Assembly (NCBI GenBank): GCA_045588185.1
Contig: JAZNDR010000028.1
Coordinates: forward strand, 1 to 64,000
Source of the DNA: Scatosoma sp045588185
GTDB lineage: Bacteria > Bacillota > Clostridia > Christensenellales > Borkfalkiaceae
DNA length: 64,000 bases
Direction: 5' to 3'
Shown in pieces: positions 51,589-59,772 of this stretch (positions are counted from its first letter, which is position 1; every line of letters begins with the position of its first letter). The notes under the pieces are model-generated. The model did not search any database. It saw only the letters and a program-made list of their open reading frames with translations, and was not told the DNA's origin. Both the position numbers and the translations under genes were made by a program.

Positions 51589-54057
51589 ATGAAAAAGAGA
51601 AGTTTACTGTTACTTTTAACTGCTTCGCTTGCTACCATAGGACTTGCCGCTTGTGATGATGACCATACGCATACGTATGGCGACACATGGGCAAGTGATA
51701 CAACCTATCATTGGCACGGAGCAACCTGCGAACATACGGAAGAAAGCTCTGATAAAGCTCCGCACGTGGATATCGATGACAACGGTATTTGTGATGTTTG
51801 CGAATACGATTATGCACACGAGCATGAGTTCGAAGAACAATGGACGCAGAATGCTACGCACCATTGGCATGCCCCTACGTGTACGCACAGTCTCAAAGAT
51901 GATGAAGCTGAACACGTTGACGAAAACAACGACGGTGTTTGCGATGTTTGCTTGTATGATGGCGGTCATATTCATGCGTATGCGGAAGCTTGGACGACCG
52001 ACGAAACGCAACATTGGCATGAAGCTACTTGCGGACACGCAATCGTAAAAGTAGACCATATTGACGAAAACGAAGACAATATTTGCGACGTTTGTGAATA
52101 CGACTATGTGGACATGCTTGCGATACTTGACGTTGCTACGGTAGCAGATGCAAAAGCACAAGTAAGTGGCGGTATGTATACCTATGCTTGGGACGGTAAC
52201 GTTGCTAAAACGGAAATCTACGCTTATGGCGCAGATAATTATACGTATATAATGTCGGTAAGCCCTTACGGCTATGCGACGGAAAATCATTATTCGCTTT
52301 TTGACGGCGTAAATGGTACGGGTGTATTCTGTGTTGAACAATACCTTATGGATTCTAATGACGATGAAGAAGTAACCGAATGGGTTGCTGACGGTGAGCC
52401 TTCGAGAAATAATTATGCGCTTGCCGATAATATTGAGGGTGTGGAAGTCAATGTCGCTGGTGGAATAGAGGCGTATGGTTTGGAAGACCTTGTATACGCT
52501 TTATATGAATATGCACATGGTGAAGATAATGTAATTTTCGATTACGTTGACGGGTGCAAGGAAGAAGAAGGGAACAAAGAATATTATATTTCTTTCGTTT
52601 CGGCTGGCGGTTATTATTTATATGAATATGAACTTACGTTTACCTTAACGGCAGAAAACGTAATTGATTCGGCATACCTTGTTGTAAATGAGTACGAATC
52701 GTACAATTATATTGTAGACGTAGAAAACAATGCGTATATGCTGAACCCCGAAGCAGTGCCTTATACGGTTTATGAATATGACTTTGCACAAACTGTTGCT
52801 GAAAGAACTGCTGAAAATCCTTATGATTCGGCTGACTACTTGTATAGCACATTCTCGTTGTCGAAAGACGGCGTAGCCGTTGCTGATGGCGCTAATGTTA
52901 CGATTGAAACGGGTTGGGATAACCAAATTACGTTCTCCTTGGCTGATGTCGATTTGGAAAAACTCGATTGGCAGTCGTTCGAGATTACAAGTAGCGGAGA
53001 GCAATATTCTGAACTTGGCTGGAGTATGCTTTCTGTTGGCGATTCAACCTTCTATGTTTATGGTGTAAAAGGTGGCGAGTATACACTTACAATTACTTCC
53101 GATTTGTGTTCTATTACTCTTAATATAACCGTAAATTGGGCAGAAATTACTTCCTTTGAAGCAAGTGCGGAAACGGAGATGTACGCAGGTTTGAGCACGG
53201 AAGTTTCCGCAATTGTAAACGCGGGTGCAAACCCTGCGTTCACCGCAGAAGTTACCACTGCTCCCACGGGCGCGGTGGCAAGCGTTGTTGACGGTGTATT
53301 TACGGCAGATATCGCAGGCGAATACGTAATTACGCTTACTTCCGTACAAGATACGACTCTTACGGCAACCGTAACGATTACCGTAAATGAAGCGCCTGAC
53401 GTATCGGCTATCCTTAACGGCAAATATACGTGGGCGTTCCCTTGGGATAGCTCGTTGACGGTAGAGCTTGTCTTTACGCCTGCTTCCGAAGGTGCAACCA
53501 ACGGTACGGCAGTTCTTAGCGGCAACGTTCCTGTGGGTTCGGAATCGGAGCAACAGAGTGAAGAATTAACGTATGCTTACGAAGCAGGAAGTCTTGTATT
53601 TACGCACGTTTCTGGTTCGTATATTGTTGGATTTACCTACGATGTTGTCCTTGAAAACTTCGTATTACAGTGCGGTTACTATGGTAACTACTCTGAAATG
53701 GAGAAGGAAGGTAGCACGGGCGGCGGTTCTGCTGTGGATTATGCAAACGAGCTTTGGGGTACGACATGGTATGACGCGTCTTCGCAAACGTACCTTATCT
53801 TCGACACGGCTTCGACGGGTGTAATTGCAGATGCTGCTGATCCAAATAGTGCAACTTGGTTGATTATCTTTGATTTCACGGTAGACAGCGAAGGTGTTAT
53901 CACTGTTTCTAATTCTTCTAACGTTGTTGGTACGGCTCCGTTCTCCTTGAATTCGGATGCGGGTGCGGTAAATGCAGATATTACGGAAGTAACCATCGCT
54001 TATACACATCCTATGAACCAACAGTCCGTTTACTTTATCTTTGCGCCTGTTGCATAA
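51589..54057 (+). CDS. Lipoprotein with three His/Cys-rich repeats
   Basis: This 822-residue lipoprotein has its lipobox at GLAAC22. Residues 26-75, 77-124 and 127-172 are three copies of a roughly 48-residue module with the pattern H-x-H, W, HWH, TC-x-H and D-x-N-x-D-G-x-C-D-x-C. The last part looks like a Ca2+-loop with two cysteines; the His/Cys content suggests metal binding. The rest is beta-rich: an unknown domain (about 185-400), Ig-like domains (about 410-605) and two lipocalin-like C-terminal modules (about 606-705 and 720-822). No enzyme motif was seen. AGGAGG precedes the ATG. Codon use is more A/T-rich than in the preceding operon. Confidence 0.75.
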   Translation: MKKRSLLLLLTASLATIGLAACDDDHTHTYGDTWASDTTYHWHGATCEHTEESSDKAPHVDIDDNGICDVCEYDYAHEHEFEEQWTQNATHHWHAPTCTHSLKDDEAEHVDENNDGVCDVCLYDGGHIHAYAEAWTTDETQHWHEATCGHAIVKVDHIDENEDNICDVCEYDYVDMLAILDVATVADAKAQVSGGMYTYAWDGNVAKTEIYAYGADNYTYIMSVSPYGYATENHYSLFDGVNGTGVFCVEQYLMDSNDDEEVTEWVADGEPSRNNYALADNIEGVEVNVAGGIEAYGLEDLVYALYEYAHGEDNVIFDYVDGCKEEEGNKEYYISFVSAGGYYLYEYELTFTLTAENVIDSAYLVVNEYESYNYIVDVENNAYMLNPEAVPYTVYEYDFAQTVAERTAENPYDSADYLYSTFSLSKDGVAVADGANVTIETGWDNQITFSLADVDLEKLDWQSFEITSSGEQYSELGWSMLSVGDSTFYVYGVKGGEYTLTITSDLCSITLNITVNWAEITSFEASAETEMYAGLSTEVSAIVNAGANPAFTAEVTTAPTGAVASVVDGVFTADIAGEYVITLTSVQDTTLTATVTITVNEAPDVSAILNGKYTWAFPWDSSLTVELVFTPASEGATNGTAVLSGNVPVGSESEQQSEELTYAYEAGSLVFTHVSGSYIVGFTYDVVLENFVLQCGYYGNYSEMEKEGSTGGGSAVDYANELWGTTWYDASSQTYLIFDTASTGVIADAADPNSATWLIIFDFTVDSEGVITVSNSSNVVGTAPFSLNSDAGAVNADITEVTIAYTHPMNQQSVYFIFAPVA

Positions 54058-54106
54058 GCGTAAGCAAAAATCAAGGTTTCATCTGAAAAATGATATAAGC
54101 TGAAAG

Positions 54107-54143
54107 GAGCTGTTCGGGAATTTTCCCGAACAGCTCTGTTTTT
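54107..54143 (+). terminator. Terminator after the His/Cys-repeat lipoprotein
   Basis: A 14-bp perfect stem (54107-54120 with 54123-54136) is followed by TGTTTTT. Confidence 0.9.
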
Positions 54144-54155
54144 ATATAAAAATCC

Positions 54156-54184
54156 TTGAATTTTCTTTTATTATATGCTAAAAT
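54156..54184 (+). promoter_or_regulatory. Promoter of the lipoprotein/SDR pair
   Basis: TTGAAT (54156-54161) and TAAAAT (54179-54184) are 17 bp apart, with TATGC before the -10 as at 41930. The promoter begins 13 bp after the preceding terminator. Confidence 0.65.
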
Positions 54185-54217
54185 AAATATATAAAGATAT
54201 TATATAATTTTACATCA

Positions 54218-54245
54218 ATTTTGCATTTTGCATTCTGCATTTTGC
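54218..54245 (+). repeat. Heptanucleotide tandem repeat in a 5' UTR
   Basis: Four head-to-tail copies of ATTTTGC (the third reads ATTCTGC) lie between the promoter and the ribosome-binding site of the 54267 lipoprotein. Copy-number change would alter leader length only, not the reading frame. Confidence 0.75.
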
Positions 54246-54266
54246 ATTTTTAAAAGGAGAATTTGT

Positions 54267-55307
54267 ATGAAACTGAAAAAATATTTGGCTCTTATTTTAT
54301 CGCTCTGCGTAATCGGCGGAGCAACCGCAAGTCTTTCGGCGTGCGGTGGCGACGAGTCCTCGTCGGGATCGCCTGCTTCCACGAACACGGAAAGCGAAAG
54401 CGATACGGGCGATGAAACGGTCGAAGTGGAGTATACCGTTACCGTTCAGGACGAGAAAGGCGCAGGGGTAGAGGGCGTAGAGCTCGTAATCTCTCAACTC
54501 GGCGAAGACGTTGATTCGGGCGCAACGGACGAAGACGGTAAGCTCACGGGTACGCTTGAAGCGGGCGAATACAAGGTATCTATCGTATCGGGAACGTTGC
54601 CCGAGGGGCACGTTGCCGATAATTATGCGCTTACCGTCAATTTTACGGAAGAAAATGCAACGGCGACGTTTACGGTTATAGACAATACGCCCGACGGTTC
54701 GGCAAGAAAGCCTTATCCGTTTATTCCTGATGATACAGGCACAATGGAAATCACGCTTTCCGCAGGTGCGGAAACGCATTATATCTTATATAGAACGATG
54801 GGGCGTACGCTCGTGGTAAACTCTGCGGACGTAGAAATCGTATATAACGGCGAAACCTATCGCGCGGTAGACGGCGTTATCGAAATTGCAATGGAGGGCT
54901 CGGCGGAAGACATCAACGCAGGCGGTCAAATCCTTGTTAAAAATCTCGTAGCCACGGAAAAAACGGTTAAAATGCAACTTGTCAACGAACTTGGCTCGTT
55001 GGAAAACCCGATTACCGTAACCGATTTAGCCGAAGCGGTTGAGATAACGGTAGAGGGCAAAGAAACGGTGTACCTGTTATATACGGCAACGGCGAGCGGT
55101 AGACTTTCTTACGAAGTAAACGGCGGGCAAGGCGCAATTCGCTTATACAATGAAAATTCGTTCGTAATGACGGGCGAGGGCGAAAGCTATTTGGATTTGG
55201 ACGAAGGGGACGTAATTCGTATTTACGTAACGGCTGAAAATGCAAAAGACGGCGAAACGTACGAGGTAAGCTTCACACTTACTTTACAGGAAGCACAAAA
55301 TGGCTAA
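54267..55307 (+). CDS. Lipoprotein with SpaA/CarboxypepD-like domain
   Basis: This 346-residue lipoprotein has its lipobox at LSAC26 and a Ser/Thr/Glu-rich linker. Residues about 55-140 form a regulatory-type beta domain ('YTVTVQDEKGAGVEGVELVI...GTLEAGEYKVSI'). Two pre-peptidase-C-like beta domains follow (about 150-240 and 245-340). The overall plan matches the N-terminal half of the 49834 lipoprotein, so the two are probably distant paralogues. I start at 54267, after AAGGAG. It overlaps the downstream SDR gene by 8 bp, an odd coupling of a surface protein with a cytoplasmic enzyme. Confidence 0.78.
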   Translation: MKLKKYLALILSLCVIGGATASLSACGGDESSSGSPASTNTESESDTGDETVEVEYTVTVQDEKGAGVEGVELVISQLGEDVDSGATDEDGKLTGTLEAGEYKVSIVSGTLPEGHVADNYALTVNFTEENATATFTVIDNTPDGSARKPYPFIPDDTGTMEITLSAGAETHYILYRTMGRTLVVNSADVEIVYNGETYRAVDGVIEIAMEGSAEDINAGGQILVKNLVATEKTVKMQLVNELGSLENPITVTDLAEAVEITVEGKETVYLLYTATASGRLSYEVNGGQGAIRLYNENSFVMTGEGESYLDLDEGDVIRIYVTAENAKDGETYEVSFTLTLQEAQNG

Positions 55308-56118
55308 TTGGATACAAGATAAATACGTCGTATTAAGCGGGGCAAGCGGGGGTATCGGCAGAGAACTTTGTAAGATACTCGTTACCAAATACGGCGCAAA
55401 AGTGATCGGTATCGGCAGAAACGAAGCGAAAATGCAATCCTTGCAAGCGGAGCTCGGCGAACGCTTTTCCTACCGATTATTCGACGTGGGCGTGCGCGAA
55501 AACTGGTCGGCATTTGCGGATTATCTGCAAGACGAGGGGATATCGCCGATTTTGCTTATCAATAACGCAGGGGCGTTTCCTACTTTTTCGCGCGTGTTGG
55601 ACGCGGGCGCGGACACGGCGGAACGCATTATGCAAAATAACTATTTTTCTGCGGTCTATGCGATAGAAAAGATTTTTCCGCTCCTTGTCGGCGAGGGGAA
55701 GCATAAACCCGCAGTCGTCAACGTCGCTTCTTCCGCCGCGCTTTGTACGGTAGTCGGCACGGGTGCGTATTCGGCAAGCAAGAGCGCGCTCAAAAGCTAT
55801 ACCGAAGCGTTGCAAATGGAAGAAAAGAGAAAAGCGTATATCGGTTTAATTTGCCCCGGCACGACGGCGACGGAACTGTTCAGCGCAGACGAAAACACAA
55901 AAAACAGCGCACTCGATAAAATTGCGATGCCCGCCAAGAAAATGGCAAGAAAAATATCCAAAAAGATATTGAGAAAACGCCGTCGCGCGGCGCTCGGTTG
56001 GGACGCAAAGCTGATGAGCTTTTTCACACGGCTTATGCCTGTGAAAGGACTGTTTTTCATTCGAGGCGTTATGAAAGCTTCGGGTTCGAAAGTGTTTAAA
56101 GAGGTATTTAAAAAGTAA
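55300..56118 (+). CDS. Short-chain dehydrogenase/reductase (SDR)
   Basis: This 272-residue classical SDR has the cofactor loop GASGGIG (15-21), LLINNAG, the catalytic Ser region NVASSAA and Y-S-A-S-K. The C-terminal part is very basic (KKMARKISKKILRKRRR) with a hydrophobic end, typical of membrane-associated SDRs such as DltE-like or 3-ketosphinganine-type reductases. The substrate is unknown. Its start lies within the 3' end of the upstream lipoprotein gene. Confidence 0.88.
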   Translation: MANWIQDKYVVLSGASGGIGRELCKILVTKYGAKVIGIGRNEAKMQSLQAELGERFSYRLFDVGVRENWSAFADYLQDEGISPILLINNAGAFPTFSRVLDAGADTAERIMQNNYFSAVYAIEKIFPLLVGEGKHKPAVVNVASSAALCTVVGTGAYSASKSALKSYTEALQMEEKRKAYIGLICPGTTATELFSADENTKNSALDKIAMPAKKMARKISKKILRKRRRAALGWDAKLMSFFTRLMPVKGLFFIRGVMKASGSKVFKEVFKK

Positions 56119-56127
56119 CGGAATAAG

Positions 56128-56154
56128 AAAAGAGCGAGTATAACTCGCTCTTTT
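56128..56154. terminator. Bidirectional terminator between convergent SDR and lysR genes
   Basis: A perfect 12-bp stem (56128-56139 with 56143-56154) with ATA loop, A-rich on one side and T-rich on the other, serves both converging genes. Confidence 0.88.
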
Positions 56155-56172
56155 ATGTTTTTAACAATTTGT

Positions 56173-57045
56173 TTACGATTTTATTTCCGCTGTATCGAAT
56201 TTATTTTCAAGGAACCGTTTTACGTCGTAGGTTTGACGGTAAATAAGATAAGTGGTTACTTTGGGTGCTGTAAAGTCTTTTAAAGTAACTTCTTCCAAAT
56301 CCCCGTTTTCCAGCTTATCTTTTACAAGCTTGTACGGCAAGAATGCGTAACCTAGCCCGTTTTCAAGATAGGGGAGAAGCTTCGACGAGTTATCCACGTC
56401 TAAACGGAAAACGTGATTTTTTGGGAACAGCGAACGGATAAACACGCCCGTTTCACTCAAAGTCAAGTCGCACATAAGATAAGGTAACTTCGCAAGCTGT
56501 GCTTTCGTAACGCCGTTTGGATATTCGTTTTTACCCTTTCCGCAAACGAGCGCAACGCGGTCTACGTCGTAGATATCGCAGGCATATCCCAACCGTTTCA
56601 ACGGCACGGCGGAGAACACCATATCAAGCATATTATCCTGTAATTGCTGAATAAGGTCAAGCGAGTGCCCGAGCATTACCTTGATAGAGGTAATCGAGTT
56701 ATCCTTTAAACATTCGTCTACGAGCGGTTTTACATACACCTCGTAGGTGGCGTTGATTGCACCGATAGAGAATTTACGGCTGTGCGAGGACAGCGCGTTC
56801 ATTTCTTCGATAGAAGTATCCTGTAATTCGAGGATACGCTCGGCATAGTGTAGGAAAATTTCGCCCGCTTCGGTCAGCGTTACCGTTTTCGAGCCTCTGG
56901 AAAACAGGCGTTTGCCCACTTCCTTTTCTAACTCGCTGATACGGTTGGTTACCGTCGATTGCGCAATGCTCAACTTTTCAGCGGCAAGCGTGAAGTTTTT
57001 TACTTTCGACAAAAAGATAAATGTTTTAAGTTCTTCTGTATTCAT
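56173..57045 (-). CDS. LysR family transcriptional regulator
   Basis: This 290-residue LysR-type regulator has the N-terminal winged HTH (ELKTFIFLSKVKNFTLAAEKLSIAQSTVTNRISELE, residues 4-39) and a periplasmic-binding-like effector domain (about 90-285). It is transcribed away from yggS with 180 bp between the starts. LysR proteins often control the divergent gene, so yggS or genes beyond it are candidate targets. The effector cannot be predicted. Confidence 0.93.
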   Translation of the reverse strand: MNTEELKTFIFLSKVKNFTLAAEKLSIAQSTVTNRISELEKEVGKRLFSRGSKTVTLTEAGEIFLHYAERILELQDTSIEEMNALSSHSRKFSIGAINATYEVYVKPLVDECLKDNSITSIKVMLGHSLDLIQQLQDNMLDMVFSAVPLKRLGYACDIYDVDRVALVCGKGKNEYPNGVTKAQLAKLPYLMCDLTLSETGVFIRSLFPKNHVFRLDVDNSSKLLPYLENGLGYAFLPYKLVKDKLENGDLEEVTLKDFTAPKVTTYLIYRQTYDVKRFLENKFDTAEIKS

Positions 57046-57087
57046 AGAAAAAATTGATTATCCTTATCGGTTTTATCTATTGTTTTA

Positions 57088-57116
57088 ATTATAGCGTAAT
57101 CAACTTCAAAAAGCAA
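57088..57116 (-). promoter_or_regulatory. Promoter of lysR
   Basis: On the minus strand TTGCTT (57111-57116) and TATAAT (57088-57093) are 17 bp apart, 42 bp before the lysR start. Confidence 0.75.
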
Positions 57117-57175
57117 GCAATTTATAAGAAAAAAGTGAAAAGATTTGAAAAAAGCCGTTTTTTGCGTTTGCGCGA

Positions 57176-57204
57176 TTGACAAAAAGCGAGCGAAAGTGTA
57201 TACT
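57176..57204 (+). promoter_or_regulatory. Promoter of the yggS unit
   Basis: TTGACA (57176-57181) and TATACT (57199-57204) are 17 bp apart, 22 bp before the ATG. Confidence 0.85.
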
Positions 57205-57226
57205 AAATGCAACGAGGAGAAAGGCT

Positions 57227-57913
57227 ATGGAAGTAAGCGATATCCAAGACAAAGTAAGAAAACTCAAAGCCGAGCTTGCAAAAGGCAATCCGCAAGGGGA
57301 AAAGGTAACGCTGGTGGCGGCGATAAAAACGCAAACGCCCGAAGCGATAAACGCCGCAATCGAAGCGGGGGTAGACGCTGTGGCGGAAAACAAAGCGCAG
57401 GAATTTCGTGATAAAAACGACCTTCTTTTGCCTTGCCCCAGACATTTCATTGGGCATTTGCAGACGAACAAGGTCAAATATTTGGTGGGCAAGGTGGAAT
57501 TATTCCATTCGTGCGATAGGGCGGAGCTTGCAAGCGAAATCGCAAGACTTTCGCAAAATCGGGGGATTGTTTCGGATATTTTGATACAAGTCAATATCGG
57601 CGACGAGGCAACGAAAGGCGGATACGCGTTGGAGAATGCCAAGGAAGCGTTTTTCACACTCTTAAAAACGGCGGGCTTGCGCGTGCGCGGATTTATGGCG
57701 ATGTTGCCCGATACCGACGATACGCAAACGCTTCGAATGCTCGCAAGAAAAATGCGCGCTTTGTTCGAGTGGGCGAAAACGCAGTCGGCGGATATTGACT
57801 ACCTCTCTATGGGAATGAGCGGAGATTACGCGCTTTGCGTAGAGGAAGGCAGTAATATGGTGCGCGTGGGGTCAACGATATTCGGCGCACGCGATTATAC
57901 GGTAAAGGCATAA
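57227..57913 (+). CDS. yggS: YggS family PLP homeostasis protein
   Basis: This 228-residue alanine-racemase-fold protein binds pyridoxal phosphate and helps balance cellular PLP (YggS/PROSC family). The PLP lysine lies in LVAAIKTQ (usual form 'LVAVSKT'), with 'AENKAQEF', 'HFIGHLQTNK', 'LSMGMSGDYALCVEEGSNMVRVGSTIFGAR' typical of the family. I start at 57227 after GAGGAG; an earlier in-frame ATG at 57176 lies in the promoter. Confidence 0.95.
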   Translation: MEVSDIQDKVRKLKAELAKGNPQGEKVTLVAAIKTQTPEAINAAIEAGVDAVAENKAQEFRDKNDLLLPCPRHFIGHLQTNKVKYLVGKVELFHSCDRAELASEIARLSQNRGIVSDILIQVNIGDEATKGGYALENAKEAFFTLLKTAGLRVRGFMAMLPDTDDTQTLRMLARKMRALFEWAKTQSADIDYLSMGMSGDYALCVEEGSNMVRVGSTIFGARDYTVKA

Positions 57914-57917
57914 TAAT

Positions 57918-58775
57918 ATGGCAAAAAAGCGTACGGTACAAAACAGAAAAAAACGGCTGATTGCGATTATCCTTTCGGTCGTGATTTTCGTTGCCGTAGT
58001 GCTTGGCGTTTTACAGCTCGGCGCGGTATATACGGCGAGAAATTGGGAATACTGGAAGCCCGATTACGCAAAAACGGATATCCGTACGCTTCTTAATAAA
58101 TCCGAGCGTACCGACGAGGAATACGAGCTGTTATACCGTCAGACGGGCTTGACAAAACTCGGTATCGACGGTTTACTTTCGGCGGGGAAGAAAGAGCGTA
58201 TCTTGGCGATACAGGAGCATTTTTTTGCGGGGCACGAGGTAGAGGCACGGCATTTCGCACCGTTTACTTATCAAGAAGAGATAGACGGCGCGGCGTCGTT
58301 CGCTATGGTCGAGGACGGGGATATTATCGTTTCCGCGTCCGTCAGAGTTTCGTGGTTTCGCTACGGACACGCTTCGCTCGTTATCGACGCGGAAAATCAG
58401 CGAATTTTAGAGGCGATATCGGTGGGCACAAGCAGTGAAATCAACTACGTTTCGGCGTTTCAAAACTTTTCCAGCTTTATGATACTCCGTCCGAAAGTGG
58501 ACAAGGAAACGAAAACGGAGCTTGTGCGCTACGCGCAAGAGAATATGGTGGATATACCTTACCGACTTGCCAAGGGCGTGCTTTCGAAAAAGTACGATCC
58601 CGATAAGTTCACGGGTACGCAGTGCGCGCATCTCGTTTGGTACGCTTATAAAAAATTCGGTTACGACCTTGATTCTACGGGCGGGGGAGTGGTGAAACCG
58701 CAGGATATGGCAAACTCACCGCTGGTGGAAGTGGTGCAGGTTTACGGGTTCAATATAGATACCTTATGGAGTTGA
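57918..58775 (+). CDS. Permuted NlpC/P60-like (YiiX/DUF830) protein
   Basis: This 285-residue protein has an N-terminal transmembrane helix (about 13-38) after a Lys/Arg-rich start, placing the rest outside the membrane. The C-terminal half carries the permuted papain-like signature: His in RYGHASLVID (about 153) and Cys in GTQCAHLVWYAY (about 236). Such proteins hydrolyse amide or ester bonds in cell-wall peptides or lipids. It starts 4 bp after yggS and ends beside the next SDR gene, so all three are co-transcribed. Confidence 0.82.
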   Translation: MAKKRTVQNRKKRLIAIILSVVIFVAVVLGVLQLGAVYTARNWEYWKPDYAKTDIRTLLNKSERTDEEYELLYRQTGLTKLGIDGLLSAGKKERILAIQEHFFAGHEVEARHFAPFTYQEEIDGAASFAMVEDGDIIVSASVRVSWFRYGHASLVIDAENQRILEAISVGTSSEINYVSAFQNFSSFMILRPKVDKETKTELVRYAQENMVDIPYRLAKGVLSKKYDPDKFTGTQCAHLVWYAYKKFGYDLDSTGGGVVKPQDMANSPLVEVVQVYGFNIDTLWS

Positions 58776-58777
58776 CA

Positions 58778-59587
58778 ATGAAAGGAAAAGAAATTCAAAC
58801 GGGCACTGCGCTTATAACGGGCGCGACGGGCGGCTTGGGTAAAGCGTTCGTATTTGCGCTTGCAAAGCGCGGGTATACTCTTTTGCTAACGGGCAGAAGC
58901 GGAGAAAAGCTGACCGCCTTGCAAACGGAATTACAGGAAAAATATCCGCAAACAGAAGTCTGTATTTATCCCGCCGACTTATCGGATACCGCAAGCCGAA
59001 ATACGCTTATGGAAACGGTTTGCAGGGACGGACACAAAATTTCTTTGCTTGTCAACGCCGCAGGCGCGGATATTCAAAAGGGACTCGCCGATTACACCCA
59101 AGAAAAAATAGCCTTTCAATGCAGAGTAAACTTTGAGGCGGCGGTAGCACTTTCCCATTTTGCAGTACAAAACCGCGACAGCCGTTTGGAGATTATCAAT
59201 ATTTCCAGCGTTTCAGGAATATATCCGATGCCGTATTTTGCTATATACAGCGCAACGAAAAGCGCGCTGACTTCCTTTTCCCTTGCCTTGCGCAAGGAAT
59301 TAAAAAAGCAAAACGCGGCGGTTACGGCAATTCTCCCCGGGGCAATGCCAACCCGAGAGGATATTAAGGAGCAAATCAAAGGACAGGGTTTATGGGGTAA
59401 GCTTGCGGTAAAATCGCCTGAGTGGGTGGCGGAATATTCCCTTAAAGCCGTTCGGAAAAATAAAGGGAAAGTTATCGTTGGCTTTTGGAATAAGCTTATG
59501 CGTATCACAACGGCGTGGATACCCCTTTCTTGGAAAATGCATTTTATCGCCAAGCGGTGGAGTAAAATATCCAAAGACGCCTTTTAA
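58778..59587 (+). CDS. Short-chain dehydrogenase/reductase (SDR)
   Basis: This 269-residue classical SDR has GATGGLG, the Ser in NISSVSG and Y-S-A-T-K. It is of the DltE/YqjQ-like group with a hydrophobic, basic C terminus. The overall plan resembles the SDR at 55300. I start at 58778, where GGAG lies 6 nt upstream; an ATG at 58766 would overlap the preceding gene. The substrate is unknown. Confidence 0.88.
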   Translation: MKGKEIQTGTALITGATGGLGKAFVFALAKRGYTLLLTGRSGEKLTALQTELQEKYPQTEVCIYPADLSDTASRNTLMETVCRDGHKISLLVNAAGADIQKGLADYTQEKIAFQCRVNFEAAVALSHFAVQNRDSRLEIINISSVSGIYPMPYFAIYSATKSALTSFSLALRKELKKQNAAVTAILPGAMPTREDIKEQIKGQGLWGKLAVKSPEWVAEYSLKAVRKNKGKVIVGFWNKLMRITTAWIPLSWKMHFIAKRWSKISKDAF

Positions 59588-59596
59588 GCACAAAAG

Positions 59597-59638
59597 AAAA
59601 ACGCTTTCGAGGTATGCAGTCAAACGGGGCGTTTTTTT
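59597..59638 (+). terminator. Probable terminator after the SDR gene
   Basis: AAAAACGC (59597-59604) pairs with GCGTTTTT (59629-59636) across a 24-nt loop and runs into T7. The long loop lowers certainty. Confidence 0.55.
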
Positions 59639-59680
59639 GTGTGAAAAAATAAATAAAGCGACTTTTTGCCCTTGAAATCC

Positions 59681-59709
59681 TTGACAAACACAAAAAATTC
59701 CTGTATAAT
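59681..59709 (+). promoter_or_regulatory. Promoter of the citrate-synthase/aconitase/IDH operon
   Basis: Consensus TTGACA (59681-59686) and TATAAT (59704-59709) with 17-bp spacing lie 63 bp before the ATG. Confidence 0.85.
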
Positions 59710-59772
59710 CGAATTTGCAAATTAAAAAAAGTGTTTTAATCGAAAAAACGAAACAGAGTGAGGAAGAAAAAT

